From contig CP085832.1 of the NCBI GenBank assembly GCA_020809705.1, positions 434,001 through 498,000 on the forward strand: a stretch of 64,000 nucleotides of DNA, written 5' to 3'. The translations under genes were made by a program, and so were the position numbers. The notes under the pieces are model-generated. The model ran no database searches, was not told the DNA's origin, and saw only the letters and a list, made by a program, of their open reading frames with translations. Each line of letters begins with the position of its first letter. Within the stretch, counting starts at the first letter, position 1. This DNA comes from Calonectria ilicicola. Its lineage: Eukaryota; Ascomycota; Sordariomycetes; Hypocreales; Nectriaceae. This document shows positions 1 to 11,635 of this stretch, piece after piece.

Positions 1-472
1 CTACCCTGAACGTGGTGATTTACGGAGTACACAAGACACCGATGAATTTTGAGGCAGTGCAGTTGGTTCAAACCCAAAAAACAATCAAGTCTCGAAGTTG
101 CAGCCATCCAGCCTGACCAGTAAAGAGTTGTCGATTAGATAACCCACGTTTGGTAACAATTCTGCCTGCTTCACAGATGCGCAAATTGAAGCATAACTTT
201 TCAACAAGAAAATTTTTTTTATTTGCCATCTATTGAACATGAATCAGAGGCAATTAAACTGTCTGACTTGACCTATCTTTGGTTTTTGTCTCAGAGTGTC
301 ATACCAATTGGAACTGTGAACTCGCTTGTTTGTTATATTAAGATTGGCACTGTTTCACCAGCTTGAACCCAGCCGTTAGATGAATTATTAGGCGAATCAA
401 GGGTATAAGGTCGAAACGGCACCCATGTGATTCAAATTCGGCAAATCACCCTCAATAATGAAGGTATCAGAG
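1..472. other. intergenic, window edge
   Basis: No gene is visible. The stretch precedes the decayed oxidase and is AT-rich towards its 3' part. A short match to a tRNA B box at 65-75 has no partner arms. Confidence 0.5.
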
Positions 473-2122
473 ATGCACACGTTTTTTTGAGCATCTACCT
501 GCTCATTGTCCTGTATTCTTCCAGGTCCTTTGCACAGAGTGATGCTACTAATTATGCAGTGCAGAGGGATCAATTGGAGTCTTATCTACACGATGGGGAT
601 GTACCATTGTTGCGTGTCGGCTCAGCCGAATGGGCTGAACGTCTGAAGACTTGGATTTCTAGGTTAACTTACGAGCCTCTTGCAATGGCAATGCCCAAAA
701 CGACTGAGCATATCCAGACAGCCGTTCTGTGTGGTGTCAAGTACGACGTACGAGTGAGCGCTATGAGTGGCGGGCATAGCTTCGGAGCATACCATCTTGG
801 AGGCGAAGACAACCACTTGGCTATCAATGTGGAGCAAATGACCAGCGTAGTGCTCAGTAGCAACAATACCGCAAGAATCCAACCTGCAGCTCGTTTGGGC
901 CATGTCGCACTGGAACTATTTCATCAAGGCCACAGAGCAATATCTCATGGCTCATGTCCTCAGTTGGTCGCCAATCTATCCGAAACTACGCCAAGAGATG
1001 TCACTAACTGTATACATTAACAGCGTTGACAGCGTTGATATCTCAGGGCATGTCTTGCATGGCGGTGTCGGCATAGTATCACGAAAGTACGGGCTCGCAT
1101 TGGACTGGTTGATTAGGGCAAAAGTTGTTCTGGCCAATGGAACTATTGTCTCCTGTTCTTCTTCTCATCACAAGGACCTCTTCTGGGCACTTCGCGGTGC
1201 GGGCTCATCATTTGGCATTGTTACCGAACTTGAGTTTAGTACTTTCGACGCACCTGACCAGGTTACACCGTTTACGGCCGAGTTTCCATGGAAGCAGAGG
1301 AGCGACGCGGTCTATGGCTTCAGAAAGATCTAAAACATGGCGGTATCCGCGCCTCCTGAATTTGATGCCAGGCTGTATTTGGCGTCGAAAAGCTACATGG
1401 AAGGCCTATACTACGGGTCTCGGAGCGACCTTGAGGAACTCATACAGCCACTCCTCGCAGAAACTAATGGGAGTCTATCATTCGCAAGACAGTAGGATGG
1501 ATAGAATCACTCGAATATTTTGCTGAAGGAATGGCACTGAATGATTCACGTGTTTCCTATTCGGTACGTATAGGCCTTTGTTTTGACAGCGTTCTGATAT
1601 TAACAATTGGCACAGGATGGAGCTTTTTATTCTACAAGCATCATGACTCCTTCTCTAAACGGCGAACAGATCGAGTCATTGATAAACCATGTGTTTTTGA
1701 ACCTCGATAACCCCAGGGCTCAACATTCTTGGGACCTAAGCCTCGAGTTTCACGGTGGCGACGATTCGGCCCTTGCAGAAGTTGAACCATCAGCAACCTC
1801 TTTCTTCCACAGAAATAAGCCACTCCTTTTTCAGCCTAATGAAATGGGGTTTGATGTGAAAGACTTCAAAGAGGTTGTATCAGTCCTGAAGGACTTTCGA
1901 GAAAGCGTCACGTCTTTGATGCCGGATGGAAGCTGGGGCATGTATGCCAACTATTTGGATACAGAAACTGATCACGAGACGGCACAGAAGCTGTACTGGG
2001 GAGATAATCTTTCACGCTTGAAGAAGATAAAAAGGGATGTAGACCCGGACCAAGTATGGGAGGTTCTACAAGACAGCCATGTAACTCACCCACCTCTTCA
2101 TAGTTTCCTATTCATCATTTGA
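473..2122 (+). pseudogene. decayed secreted FAD-linked oligosaccharide oxidase (BBE-like)
   Basis: The fragments match fungal glucooligosaccharide/berberine-bridge-type oxidases, secreted flavoenzymes that oxidise sugars or similar alcohols and release H2O2. FAD_binding_4 features are clear: MSGGHSFGAYHLGG (about 767-808), then SGHVLHGG and [12 protein letters not shown]. The carboxy-terminal BBE-type end (DPDQV) lies near 2041-2055. A 61-70 nt intron from 963 (acceptor at 1023 or 1032) and a second at 1564-1615 restore continuity where expected. Three lesions remain. The only ATG leading into a hydrophobic signal peptide (473) is put out of frame by a T7 tract at 482-488. A TAA at 1331-1333 stands where the flanking frame continues unchanged on both sides. 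One base is missing near 1485-1492, after which the next frame carries GWIESLEYF. Family identity is confident. Loss of function is likely, although the T7 lesion alone could be a sequencing error. Confidence 0.8.
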
Positions 2123-2200
2123 AATCTCTGGATCAAAGGTTTAAATGGGCATATTGGCTTAGTGGCCTTTTATTTTATTTATTTTGTATTCGTCATTAGA

Positions 2201-3307
2201 TTAAAAGTCATCCGTGGTGATGCCAATGTTCTTCTTCTTAGCAAGCTGCAAAAGATCCCTTCCAATGGCGAGATCCATGATACCAACACCCACGCTCTTG
2301 TAGATGACTAGTCCCTCTTCTAGCCATTTCTTCAGCTCGGTCTGGTTGGCTGTGCTGTTGGGGTCAAAGATGTGCCCGACCTCGAGCAACTTCTCTGTAG
2401 GAATGTTGGCCTTGACAAGCTCTCCAGCCTCCTGCAGACATCCGTCAAGAGTATCGAGCGAGATGGTGCCGCCCTGGTAGTTCGAGCCCGAGAGCACACC
2501 TGAGGGATCGACCACCTGCTTGAGATACTCGGGATCAATCTCTTGCATGTCTAGGCGGTAAGAGCCAATGGCTGAGATGAATCGGGTCTTGGACCTAGCA
2601 GTCTCAGAAGTCAAGTATGAGGCAGGGAATAGGGGCTCAGTGCTGGGTGTGGTGCAGAAAATGACATCGGAGCCGGCAACCAGGCCCTCCAGATCCTGTC
2701 CATCAAAGGCAGAGATGCTAATGTGAGAGGGCCATGGAGACGAAGCATCCTTGGTGAGCGATTCGATGAGCTCGTTGGTTCTGGCGGCAGAACGGTTTAC
2801 AATGGTGATTTTGCGAATATCACTGCCTCGTAGTAGAGCGGCCAACTTGACGTGCCACACAGCCTGCTTGCCAGCGCCAAAGACGACAATGTTTTCCGTG
2901 TTGCGGCGGAACCTGTACATGAGCATGGAGCCCAGTGAGGTTCGGAATGCGGTGAGAGCAGCAGCATTGAGCACACCGATGGCCTGTCCTGTCTCGTCAC
3001 ACAGGGTGAGGACGCTCTTGAGGCCGGGCACAGGGACGCCATTTGCGTCGGTGGGGGCGGGGACATCTGAGGGGCGGACGCCGACGATTTTGGTGCCAAC
3101 CAGATCCGGAGTGGACGCGGGCATGTACAAAGTCACCTGGCCATTGCGAGTAGATACGGCACGGTGAGGCTGGTACTGCTTCTCGTCGTTGCACGAGTAT
3201 TTAACCAGGGCGCTCTCGAGGGACTTGACCAGACTGGCAGACTCTTCGCTGGTGAGGGAAGCGAGGATTTGCTTGACCTGGGCGTCGGAGAGCACAGTGA
3301 ATGCCAT
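2201..3307 (-). CDS. ornithine cyclodeaminase / mu-crystallin family protein
   Basis: This intronless 368-residue protein fits the OCD/mu-crystallin family, which covers NAD(P)-dependent ornithine cyclodeaminases, ketimine reductases and alanine dehydrogenases. The Rossmann nucleotide-binding motif is VVFGAGKQAVWH in mid-protein. It is preceded by the family segment LTAFRTS and by TKIVGVRPSD in the N-terminal substrate domain; CTTPSTEPLF lies in the second half. Length matches the family norm (320-380). It has no signal peptide or membrane segment, so it is probably cytosolic. The 3' end lies about 80 bp from the end of the decayed oxidase, tail to tail. The sequence does not show whether the substrate is ornithine or an imine. 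Confidence 0.9.
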   Translation of the reverse strand: MAFTVLSDAQVKQILASLTSEESASLVKSLESALVKYSCNDEKQYQPHRAVSTRNGQVTLYMPASTPDLVGTKIVGVRPSDVPAPTDANGVPVPGLKSVLTLCDETGQAIGVLNAAALTAFRTSLGSMLMYRFRRNTENIVVFGAGKQAVWHVKLAALLRGSDIRKITIVNRSAARTNELIESLTKDASSPWPSHISISAFDGQDLEGLVAGSDVIFCTTPSTEPLFPASYLTSETARSKTRFISAIGSYRLDMQEIDPEYLKQVVDPSGVLSGSNYQGGTISLDTLDGCLQEAGELVKANIPTEKLLEVGHIFDPNSTANQTELKKWLEEGLVIYKSVGVGIMDLAIGRDLLQLAKKKNIGITTDDF

Positions 3308-5223
3308 TGTGACTGTCGGTATACTAAAATGTAAATATACAATAAATAAATTTGAAAGGGATATACGACTTGGACTGGATGGCTATAAGCTGGCTGGTGA
3401 TGGTTATTATCCGTCCTCACAACTGCTCATTTATGTCAGGTCCGAATGTCGGCACCAGTTGCCGATTGAACCCATTTTTGTGCAATAGGAAGGCTACTCC
3501 GATGAGGGTACGGCCCACTTTATTATCATTTGGCATCATTTGCAAGGCTATCGTCGGCATAGCCCAAAGGGCGGCCAATCAAGTCGATTGATCCATATCT
3601 TTTGATGCTTTTCAGGCCGATTCGCGGACACGACATGATAAGATTGGATGTGCCGTCACGGAATGGTCAACCCGTGCATGGCTGGTTGGTCGGGACTACA
3701 AGCTTGGATCTGCAAGTTGATTTACTCAAGAAATGAAAAGAAGAATGAGATACTAGCAGAATTCAATGTCCAACTATGGCCGTCAACATTGAGAGGACGA
3801 CATATATATGTGTAGCAACTGGGCTCATGAGATGTAAGAACTGCAATCATTGCAACCCTGGGATCCGCCAGTGGTTAGCGCACTCTGTGGTGCTGGTCCA
3901 ATCTCGCAACATGCCAAGGTAAGCAAAGCTCCATCTGTCATGGGTCTAGCTCTGCCGATGAGGGATAGCCCACTAGACCTTAAAAGACCTAGAAGGTACT
4001 TCTAATTGAGCTGCAATGCCTGGAATTTGTATGCTCATTGAGCTAAAGCAACATTGAGCACCTTCCCGATCAGTGTATCTGCGACATCTGGTTCGCTAGT
4101 TCTGGATGTGTAACCTCAACTGCATGCACCACTTCCACTCTTAAAACAAAATCGAGCTCGAGATCAGTGCAGGGAGTAGGAACATGTTCGTTTAGGATTT
4201 TCAACTGCATTGGATTGCAGCTGATTCTGCGCTGCAATGGGATAGTTCTCCCGTCGAGTCATAAAAAGAGAGAACCCCCAAGGTTGAAATGTTGGGAGAG
4301 AATATATAGAAAAAAAAAAAAAAATAAGAAGACACCACATGGAAATGAAGGGACTCGGGCAGCTACAAATTTATTCCAGTCCGGGCGTGTTTCGGACGCA
4401 AGTGGAGCATGAGCGATGTGATCCAATGGCTGGACTGCGTTTTGAGGGCGGATGATTGTGTCATGATCCGGGCACAGAACAGCCTTTTGTTAATTGCTTA
4501 TTCAATTAAAAAGCTGGATTTAAATATGAAGAAAATATTGAAAATTGTTTTTGAATTCTCAGGTTTGTTGCCATTGTAATGCGTGGCTGATGGCTTGTTG
4601 AATGGTCAAATTTAATCGTGGATCAAGTCCACATGGATTTAAGCCCTTTTGTCTAAAGCTTCCTCTCTAATGATTCCGATTATGGAAAGAAACCAAAAAA
4701 ACTCAGTTCTTGGATGACGCAACAATTTACAACGTGGTGTGTTTTGTGGCGTTCGTCCCGATACCGTGCTTTAATGAGGTTGCTATGACCTTGTCTGGTC
4801 TTTAACTCGGACGAATTGCGCAAGTGCACGCGCAGCCTTGTACAGCATTAACCCAATTTTTATTTTGAGACATTAGCAATTGATTTTTGATTGCTTTGCG
4901 TGTTCGAACACATACCGTGCTGCTTTGCTGGACAGAACGTCAGCTGGAAGGATATATCGGGGAGAGCCGCCATGCTGCTTCTCGAAACATACCCCTGTCG
5001 GATGGCGCACCATCATCAAACACTCGGGTAACAAAAGTCTGCTGCATTGCTTTGGATGAAAGGTGAAACTAGAAGCGAAGCGAGAGGAAGTCATGTGCTT
5101 CTTGTTTCGACATTGTTGCACGCAGTGAATGACTACGACGCTGCGCCTGCTGTCTTCCATTTTGGATGCAACCTACAAGCACCTTTTAGCCGCCCATTGT
5201 CGATTACCATTCTCTCGGCAGTT
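3308..5223. other. intergenic region between OCD and HET genes
   Basis: No convincing gene. It contains an A-rich homopolymer of about 15 nt near 4309-4324 and a single CGGACGAA box at 4808-4815. The frame of the following HET gene is open upstream of its chosen start, but that part has no recognisable domain. Confidence 0.45.
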
Positions 5224-7209
5224 ATGGCCCACTCTTCCGGCATTTATCAGCCATTGGCGCGGGGCCAGATAAGGCTTCTCCAAATCTTTTCGGGATCCGG
5301 TACAGATCCTCGCCTCCCTGTTAGCGTTGCCCTCAGGACGGTGGACCTGGAGGCGGATCCCCTGCCAGAGTTCATGGCCCTCTCCTACGAATGGGGATGC
5401 CTCCCGAGAGATGTCCCGGGGACGCCTCTAGTCAAGATCAACGGTCGTCCGTTCAAGGCCACGACGAGTTTGTCTTATGCCCTGGTCTACCTGCGAGCCA
5501 AGTTCGGTACCGCCCTGTTCTGGATCGATGCCATTTGTATCAACCAGCAAGATGATGAAGAGAAGGGACATCAAGTTTCCCTCATGTACCAAATCTACAA
5601 CAAAGCTTCGTGGGTCATTGTGTGGCTCGGAATGGCTGGTCGAGAATCGGATCGAGCCATGAAGTTCCTCCAGGAGGCCATGCATCATTCTAGAATGTCT
5701 CCGAATGGGAACCCAGAAGTGGACGAGGAGTGGCTTCTCCCAAGATTGATCGACCCACCAGACGGCATGTACGACACGTGGAAGGCTGTGCTCGATCTCT
5801 GCGGAAGATCATACTGGACCCGCTGCTGGATCATCCAAGAGATCGTTGCGGCTAGGATGGTATCGTTGGTGTGTGGCGCCGAGATGGCCCACATGATGGT
5901 ATTCTTTGCTCTTATCGAAGGGTTCATCCTCAACACTGCCAAGTACTTTCACCAAGTTCGTCCCGGCTATCACGACTTGGTACAGCTTGCCAACCCCGTG
6001 TTGGGACTTCTCACCACTGCTCTGGATGACGACGACAATCCTTGCGTAAGCCGGGACCTGCTGCAAATCTGGGAACGCTTCGCCAGCAGTCGTGCCTCTG
6101 ATCCCAGAGACAAGATCTACAGTCTAGTGGGGATGGCAAGACCGCGGACAGACATCCCTCTGCAGCCCAGATACGGTGCCGCGATCCCAGATGTGTACAA
6201 GGAGGTGGCTGCATACATCATCCGAGATTCTGGGCGACTCGATCTACTAGCAAACGCGGGACATGGGCTCCCTTCGCATGTCCTCCCTACCTGGGTTCCC
6301 GATTGGTCCTGCGATAACCATTTCAGTAATGCGCCGTCCAACTGGAGGCCAGGCCAGCGCAACGTGCTCCTCTCCAAGCGTAACTGGGCGTGCAGTGGAC
6401 CCCCTGACGAGACTATCCCGAACGTAACTTTTGGGGTAAATAACTCCACGGTGGAGGTGCAGGCAATGATTGTTTGCCCTGTCAGGGAGTTTGCTCCCCT
6501 GGTGGACGAATCCCGGGACAAGGTCTCATCCATTCACAAGTTGGAGTTTTTGTTAGATTTTCTGCTGGCAGACTACAAGAAAGCATTGCAGGACGACCAT
6601 AGTCATGACGTCCTGGATGCTATTTCAGTACACCTCTGCGCAAACCTGTATGATATGCTATTTTGCACAATCATGCTCCCAGACGAAGCCAAGAAGCAAT
6701 GGTCGACTCTACATTTTGCACAAACTTGTTTTAGTTTGATCCCCGAGCTTCGGCAAGATCGGGTGAGAGCTAAACTCACCCCCCAGCAGGAGGAGATGTT
6801 GAGTTCGGCATTGAGTTGCTCAAGGGCAGTGTTTGTCTGCCACCTCCCGTACCCATTTAGCCTTGCACGATCAATAAAGAGGACCGTTGCGAATCTCGAC
6901 CCACAGGTTGAGTCGAAGCTGCAGCAGATATCCTTTTTTCAGACTTTCGGGCTGAGCCGCGAGTACAATATCAATATTGGGGATTCTGTGGCTGTCATCA
7001 AAGGATGCGCCGTTCCTATTATTCTACGGAGACCAAAGGCATCACGACCTAGGAGGGCGAGCTCACTAAGAAAAATTTTCAAGAGGGAAGCTAAGGCCCC
7101 GGTGGAGCGGTGTGAAAAATGGGAGGTTGCCAGCGAGGCATATCTCCAAGGTATTATGAGGGGTGAGGTGGTGGGAGTAATAGCAGAGCAGACTATTGCG
7201 CTGCAATGA
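5224..7209 (+). CDS. HET-domain protein (heterokaryon incompatibility type)
   Basis: An intronless protein of about 661 residues with an N-terminal HET domain, the module that triggers cell death in fungal non-self recognition. The core motifs are in order: FMALSYEWG, then LFWIDAICINQQDDEEKG, then YQIYNKASWVIVWLG, and YWTRCWIIQEIVAA. I chose the ATG at 5224 (MAHSSG) because the HET-type N-terminus RLLQIF begins shortly after it. The ATG at 5056 would add 56 residues with no domain. The carboxy half has no recognisable repeat, NACHT or WD40 region. A basic segment (RRPKASRPRRASSLRKIFKR) lies near the C-terminus. It could equally be an orphan HET protein with another role. Confidence 0.85.
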   Translation: MAHSSGIYQPLARGQIRLLQIFSGSGTDPRLPVSVALRTVDLEADPLPEFMALSYEWGCLPRDVPGTPLVKINGRPFKATTSLSYALVYLRAKFGTALFWIDAICINQQDDEEKGHQVSLMYQIYNKASWVIVWLGMAGRESDRAMKFLQEAMHHSRMSPNGNPEVDEEWLLPRLIDPPDGMYDTWKAVLDLCGRSYWTRCWIIQEIVAARMVSLVCGAEMAHMMVFFALIEGFILNTAKYFHQVRPGYHDLVQLANPVLGLLTTALDDDDNPCVSRDLLQIWERFASSRASDPRDKIYSLVGMARPRTDIPLQPRYGAAIPDVYKEVAAYIIRDSGRLDLLANAGHGLPSHVLPTWVPDWSCDNHFSNAPSNWRPGQRNVLLSKRNWACSGPPDETIPNVTFGVNNSTVEVQAMIVCPVREFAPLVDESRDKVSSIHKLEFLLDFLLADYKKALQDDHSHDVLDAISVHLCANLYDMLFCTIMLPDEAKKQWSTLHFAQTCFSLIPELRQDRVRAKLTPQQEEMLSSALSCSRAVFVCHLPYPFSLARSIKRTVANLDPQVESKLQQISFFQTFGLSREYNINIGDSVAVIKGCAVPIILRRPKASRPRRASSLRKIFKREAKAPVERCEKWEVASEAYLQGIMRGEVVGVIAEQTIALQ

Positions 7210-8118
7210 CGTGAGCTAGCAACCAGAGGTGGGTCTCGTCACTGTTCAAAACACAAACCATTTGCCGAATGTGCCTTGAATGTGGCTTGTTTTCCCGTCC
7301 TCTCACTGTGGTGGCCATACCTCTGCTGGCTCGCCAAACCCAAAAGCCCATAGCGCCAGGTCAGTTAGCGGTATCGTGGGCTGGAAGGTGACGAATATTC
7401 CTTTGCCGTTGGGTTTATCTGGTGTTGAAGTGGACCTGTCTACGCGTCTAGCCCACTTTCCCGTTGGCTCATTAGACCTCATCACGGCTGCTCCGGCCAA
7501 TCACACGGACCTCCCACATCCCGGCAACGGCTCCTCCGACGGGATTAAGCACGAACCGGCACCTCATTTTTCTTCTCTTCAGAGAGTTTTCGTATTTCCC
7601 TGCTCGATGGCCACGCGTACTTCCCTCTTGGGCAGTCGTCCCGCGACGCCGAACCTTGCCCGGGCGTCTACTGGGCACCACACTTACGTGTATCTCGTGG
7701 CCCATGATCCGTCGGTTGTTGCCGAACCCATGCGACCCTGTCCTCCTCAATGACTCCATACGCGGTTAAGCTTAGATTGCATAACAACAACCTTCGACTG
7801 GGCTTCTTGATCGGTTGTCAGTGCCGTGCCCGCCATGCGCCACGGCGCAGTCCTTCTCGGCTCGCGGCAAGACTCCACTCACGATGGCTTTTTTCCTTCT
7901 CCCGACGCGTGGCAGGCTGCGTTGCTTGTCGCAGTTAGTCTCAATTGAGGTTAGGATTCGATGTCGACGCTGAAATCACCAGATGGCTTGGCGATGCTTC
8001 CTTGTCGTCATAGCCTCTCGGCTGCTATTGAGTCGTTTTATATAATGGACTCTCATCCGGGGCATACAATGGAGTCGACCAATTCACTATTCACACTCAC
8101 ACAACAACAACCTTCAAG
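7210..8118. other. intergenic; promoter region of the phosphatase
   Basis: Open frames here look like chance frames in moderately GC-rich DNA and match no family I recognise. The last 100 bp form the promoter and CA-rich leader of the phosphatase gene. Confidence 0.45.
8039..8045 (+). promoter_or_regulatory. TATA box of the phosphatase gene
   Basis: TATATAA lies 74 bp before the ATG at 8119 and is followed by a CA-rich leader ending ACAACAACAACCTTCAAG, typical of a fungal 5' UTR. Confidence 0.5.
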
Positions 8119-9479
8119 ATGTTGAGAATAGCTGCCCTCACTGCCGCCTTCGCAGGCCTCTCTCATCAAGCTGCCACACCCCGAGCAGTCGACAACGACA
8201 GCCTCGCGCCATTAAAATTTAATTCCAATGGCACGTTTCAAATTGCAGTTTTCTCAGATCTTCACTTTGGTCAAGGTTTGTGTCCGTTTCACCACATCTG
8301 CGCTTTGTCGCTAACCATGTATCAGATGAATCAAGCACTGGACCTGCGAAGGACAACGCCTCTGTACAAGTAATAGGCGACGTTTTGGATTACGATCCCC
8401 CGGATTTGGTCGTTCTCAACGGCGATCTTATCAATGGAGACACCACCTACAAGGAGAACAGCACCCACTATCTGGACATGATTGTCGCCCCAATCATCGA
8501 CCGCAATCTTACCTGGGCTTCCACATACGGCAACCATGATCACAACTACAACATTAGCGGGGAGGATCTTTACGATCGCGAGCAGACCTTTTCCGGTGCC
8601 CGCACGCAGAAGATGGTTGACGACGACGATGCCGGTGTGACCAACTACTACCTCCCCGTTTACGGATCAAACTGCACGACGACAAGCAGCTGCACTCCCG
8701 AGATGATCCTGTGGTTCTTCGACAGCCGTGGAGGTTACTACTACCAGGGCGATGCTCAGCCTAACTGGGTTGACACCAGTGTGGTGAAGTGGTTCAACGA
8801 GACCAGCAGCGAGCTGGTCGACAAGTATAACAAAACGATCCCGTCGCTCGCATTCGTGCACATCCCGATCAACGCAACCTGGACCATCACATACGACATC
8901 AACGCCCACTACCAGCCAGGTGTCAATGAGGACCCCCCCGTTGCTCAGCAGGGTGATGGATGGTGCGAGGACAACGACCCCGAAAAGACTTGTACATACG
9001 GCGGACAGGATGTGCCCTTCATGGAGGCTCTTGTCAGCATTCCTGGAATCATCGGCCTCTTCTATGGTCATGATCACGGCAACACTTGGTGTTACAAGTG
9101 GAACACAACGCTCCCCGGCATGGATATTGAGGGCAATGGTATCAATCTGTGCTATGGCCAACACGGCGGCTATGGTGGTTACGGCAATTGGATCCGCGGT
9201 GCTCGCGAAATTGTCGTCACTCTCGACGGACTCAAGGAATACAGTGTTGACACACACATCACCACAGAGAAGGGCGACAAGATCAACTCCGTCTCCCTGA
9301 ACTCAACCTTTAACACCGACTACTACCCCGAGTCACCAAACGAGCAGACTTATTTGGCAGACTTCAACTCTGCATCAAATACAGCACTGAAGAGTGGCGG
9401 CAGCACCGCCTACTCGCCGCCAGCCAACTGGCTACCGGCTGCGATTGCAATTTTGACCTTGGGCTATTTGGCGTTATAG
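8119..9479 (+). CDS. secreted calcineurin-like metallophosphoesterase (acid phosphatase type)
   Basis: Two exons (8119-8275 and 8326-9479, 50-nt intron) encode about 436 residues. All metallophosphatase signature blocks are present: FSDLHFG (D-x-H, residues 45-51), VLNGDLINGD (GD), YGNHDHN (GNH[D/E]), FVHIPI and FYGHDHGN (GHDH). This is the dinuclear-metal site of the purple-acid-phosphatase/DCR2-like group. A signal peptide (LRIAALTAAFAGLSHQAA) starts the protein. Many N-x-S/T sites and a hydrophobic tail after a Ser/Ala-rich stretch suggest a glycosylated extracellular, perhaps GPI-anchored, enzyme. The intron falls just after the first motif. It probably scavenges phosphate from esters outside the cell; the exact substrate is not visible. 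Confidence 0.92.
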
Positions 9480-10019
9480 ATAATGAACACTTTATGAATA
9501 GATTAACGAATAAAATTTCTTTTCACGTTTTAAAAACTGGCATCTCATCTTTTACTTGTGAACAATGGAACACCATGCTGATTTGTTGACCATTACCCAA
9601 CATATGCATCCCCTTAAACCGAGCAAGGTAGACCTCGGGTTGCTTTAGAGGCACGCTACATGAATTATTACCAATCAGATTTTGCAAGTTGGGCGCGGCT
9701 GACTAGTTGAAGTCCAATCAAGTGACACAAGAGCGACGGCATTCTTGTTTGCGATAGCCACCAAGGATGGATCTCTTCGAAGATCAGAGTAGACTAGCTT
9801 ATGGTTTGAATGCAACTGGGTTGTTCGAGCTGGAGATGAATGTGTGGGTTTTTCCCCACAAGATTAATAGCCTTTTTATCTACTAGCACAGTATGTTTTG
9901 ATGATCTCCTGTCCAAAACAAACTCGGCGTGCTTCTAATGAAAACCGATGCAACACTACATCGGTCGGGCATAAAAAGTAAATATTGCAAGTTCGCTGAT
10001 ACTAATTCCCGAAATAAAA
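9480..10019. other. intergenic, convergent 3' ends
   Basis: This is the 3' flank of the phosphatase and of the opposing isomerase-like gene. AATAAAA-like polyadenylation signals occur near 9509 (plus strand). No gene seen. Confidence 0.45.
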
Positions 10020-11248
10020 TTATTTCTTTATAAAATTTTCACTAATTGCTCCGAAGAGATACTGATGTCGGATTCCCTCGGTATCAGCGACTTCTGAGAA
10101 ATCCCTTTTGCTTCCGTATGGATGATAAGGGTACGGTCTGAATACCTGTTAGCATGATAACAGAGTTAGAGAGGTTTCATGAAGATACCCCCACTCGGGA
10201 ACAAAGGTGATGATAGCCTCAGGACCATCCCGTCTCAGCTGTGCCTCGATCGCCTTTCCCCATGTATTTTCGAACGACCTGACCTCTGGTTCATATGTAG
10301 GATCTGAAGGATCAGGACACTGGGAGGACTGAGTGGTGCCAATCCGAGAGTGGATATGATAGATCTTCAGAGACAATTCAGTATCAGAATCAGCGGCATG
10401 CAACAGCTGAGAAGAGACTCACATGAGGGAAGATTCTCTCTAGAAGTTCCATGTCCTCTTCAGCTTGATCAAGTAATCGCTCGCAACTGAGAACCCAATG
10501 AGAGAAATCAGCGTTCACTCGAAGCCTACGATTGCAATTTAGCCACCTGATTGAGATCTCGGCTCATTATAAATCACTGGAAATATTACTCTGGAACCCT
10601 CTGCAAAATGTAGTCTGCAGCATATGGATTGAAGAGGGATCGATTGTGATGTGTTTCATGACAGACCTTTCCGCTCATGCCCAAGTCTGCATCAATTTGT
10701 AAGGTGCCTCGAAAGAACTCAACAGACTCGTCGTAGGTAAATATATCGCTGCATAGTAATTAATTTGGATTAATTACAATTGGAATCTTAGCTATGGGAC
10801 TTACCTTCCAGATTGTGCATTTATTTTGACGGGTTCGAGATCTTTAGCTCTTGTCAATTGCTCTCTATATGCATCAAGATGGTCTTGTAAAGTACAGCGA
10901 GGCCGTGACCCCTGGTATCTTGGCCACGCAGAAAAAATGCCAAATCGATGTCAGATATTTTCTGAGATGAAGCACTGCTCTAACGTTACATGACATTTAT
11001 TTCTAGCCCATTTTCGCGGCAAATCTGCTTGAGTAGAGCAGGATTGTCGATTATGTGAAGGCTTATCTCAATACCAGCTGGAACAAACAACATCCTCTCA
11101 AGGTCAACTCATATCCTTTCATAACGTAATGGATTACTGATGTACTATAGCCTTGCTTCTTTAGACCTGGAAACCAAGACATGTAGTTCTTGTAATCTGG
11201 CGTAGGCTCAATGCCCCAAGTGGCCCGGAATCGTTTAATAATAACCAT
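10020..11248 (-). CDS. xylose-isomerase-like TIM-barrel protein, possibly disrupted
   Basis: The pieces resemble fungal sugar-phosphate isomerase/epimerase-like TIM-barrel proteins. In order they are: ATWGIEPTPDYKNYMSWF at the start, then SAWPRY, INAQSGS, VCHETHHNRSLF (metal ligands), VNADFSHWVLSCERLLDQ, YHIHSRIGTTQSSQCPDP and EWGPYPYHP near the end. Introns of normal type at about 11079-11145, after 10801 and further 3' join most exons in frame, and the last one ends in TAA at 10020. The stretch 10930-10990 does not work. The exon before ends at a GTAACG donor, but the only usable AG is 28 nt away, and the frame into SAWPRY then meets a TGA or needs one T fewer in the T6 tract at 10933-10938. 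It is either a damaged gene or a base error. It is divergent from the regulator at 11636. Confidence 0.65.
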
Positions 11249-11635
11249 ATCAGGCCTTGTGACTAAGACTAGACGATATTTTGGAAGAAGGAAAAAATGA
11301 AGAGATGACCAATATTGGATTTCTATGCTCTTTACATCGGCCAATTCGACCCTTAACTTTCAGCCAGCTCGGAGAAAGTTGGGTATTTACCTAATTAGGA
11401 ATAGAGTCATTCTAACCCTTCGTGGAAAAATATCTCCACTAAAGCTTTGGTCAAGTCAATAAATTGGGCGCATTCAAGCCTGTGGAGCTCGATTGGTCCT
11501 ATTAACCTGGTCACGAGGAATAGGCCCGGCAGACACAATTATTTTCCAAACAAGGAAAATAGAAAGACGCCTTTGAATTCTTCGGAATCATCCACCGGAG
11601 CAAGATCTTGTCACTGTAGAGTCTTCCGTCTTACC
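11249..11635. other. shared divergent promoter region
   Basis: A 387-bp spacer separates the isomerase-like gene (minus) from the Zn2Cys6 regulator (plus). The arrangement is common for a regulator and its target. I saw no unambiguous TATA box and no well-formed CGG-pair. Confidence 0.4.

Noticed and set aside
65..75. Perfect tRNA B-box match (GGTTCAAACCC)
   Set aside because: No matching A box, anticodon arm or acceptor stem within the available sequence.
7280..7938. Plus-strand frames of 157 and 62 codons
   Set aside because: No family features; composition is explained by GC-rich spacer; they overlap equally long frames on the other strand.
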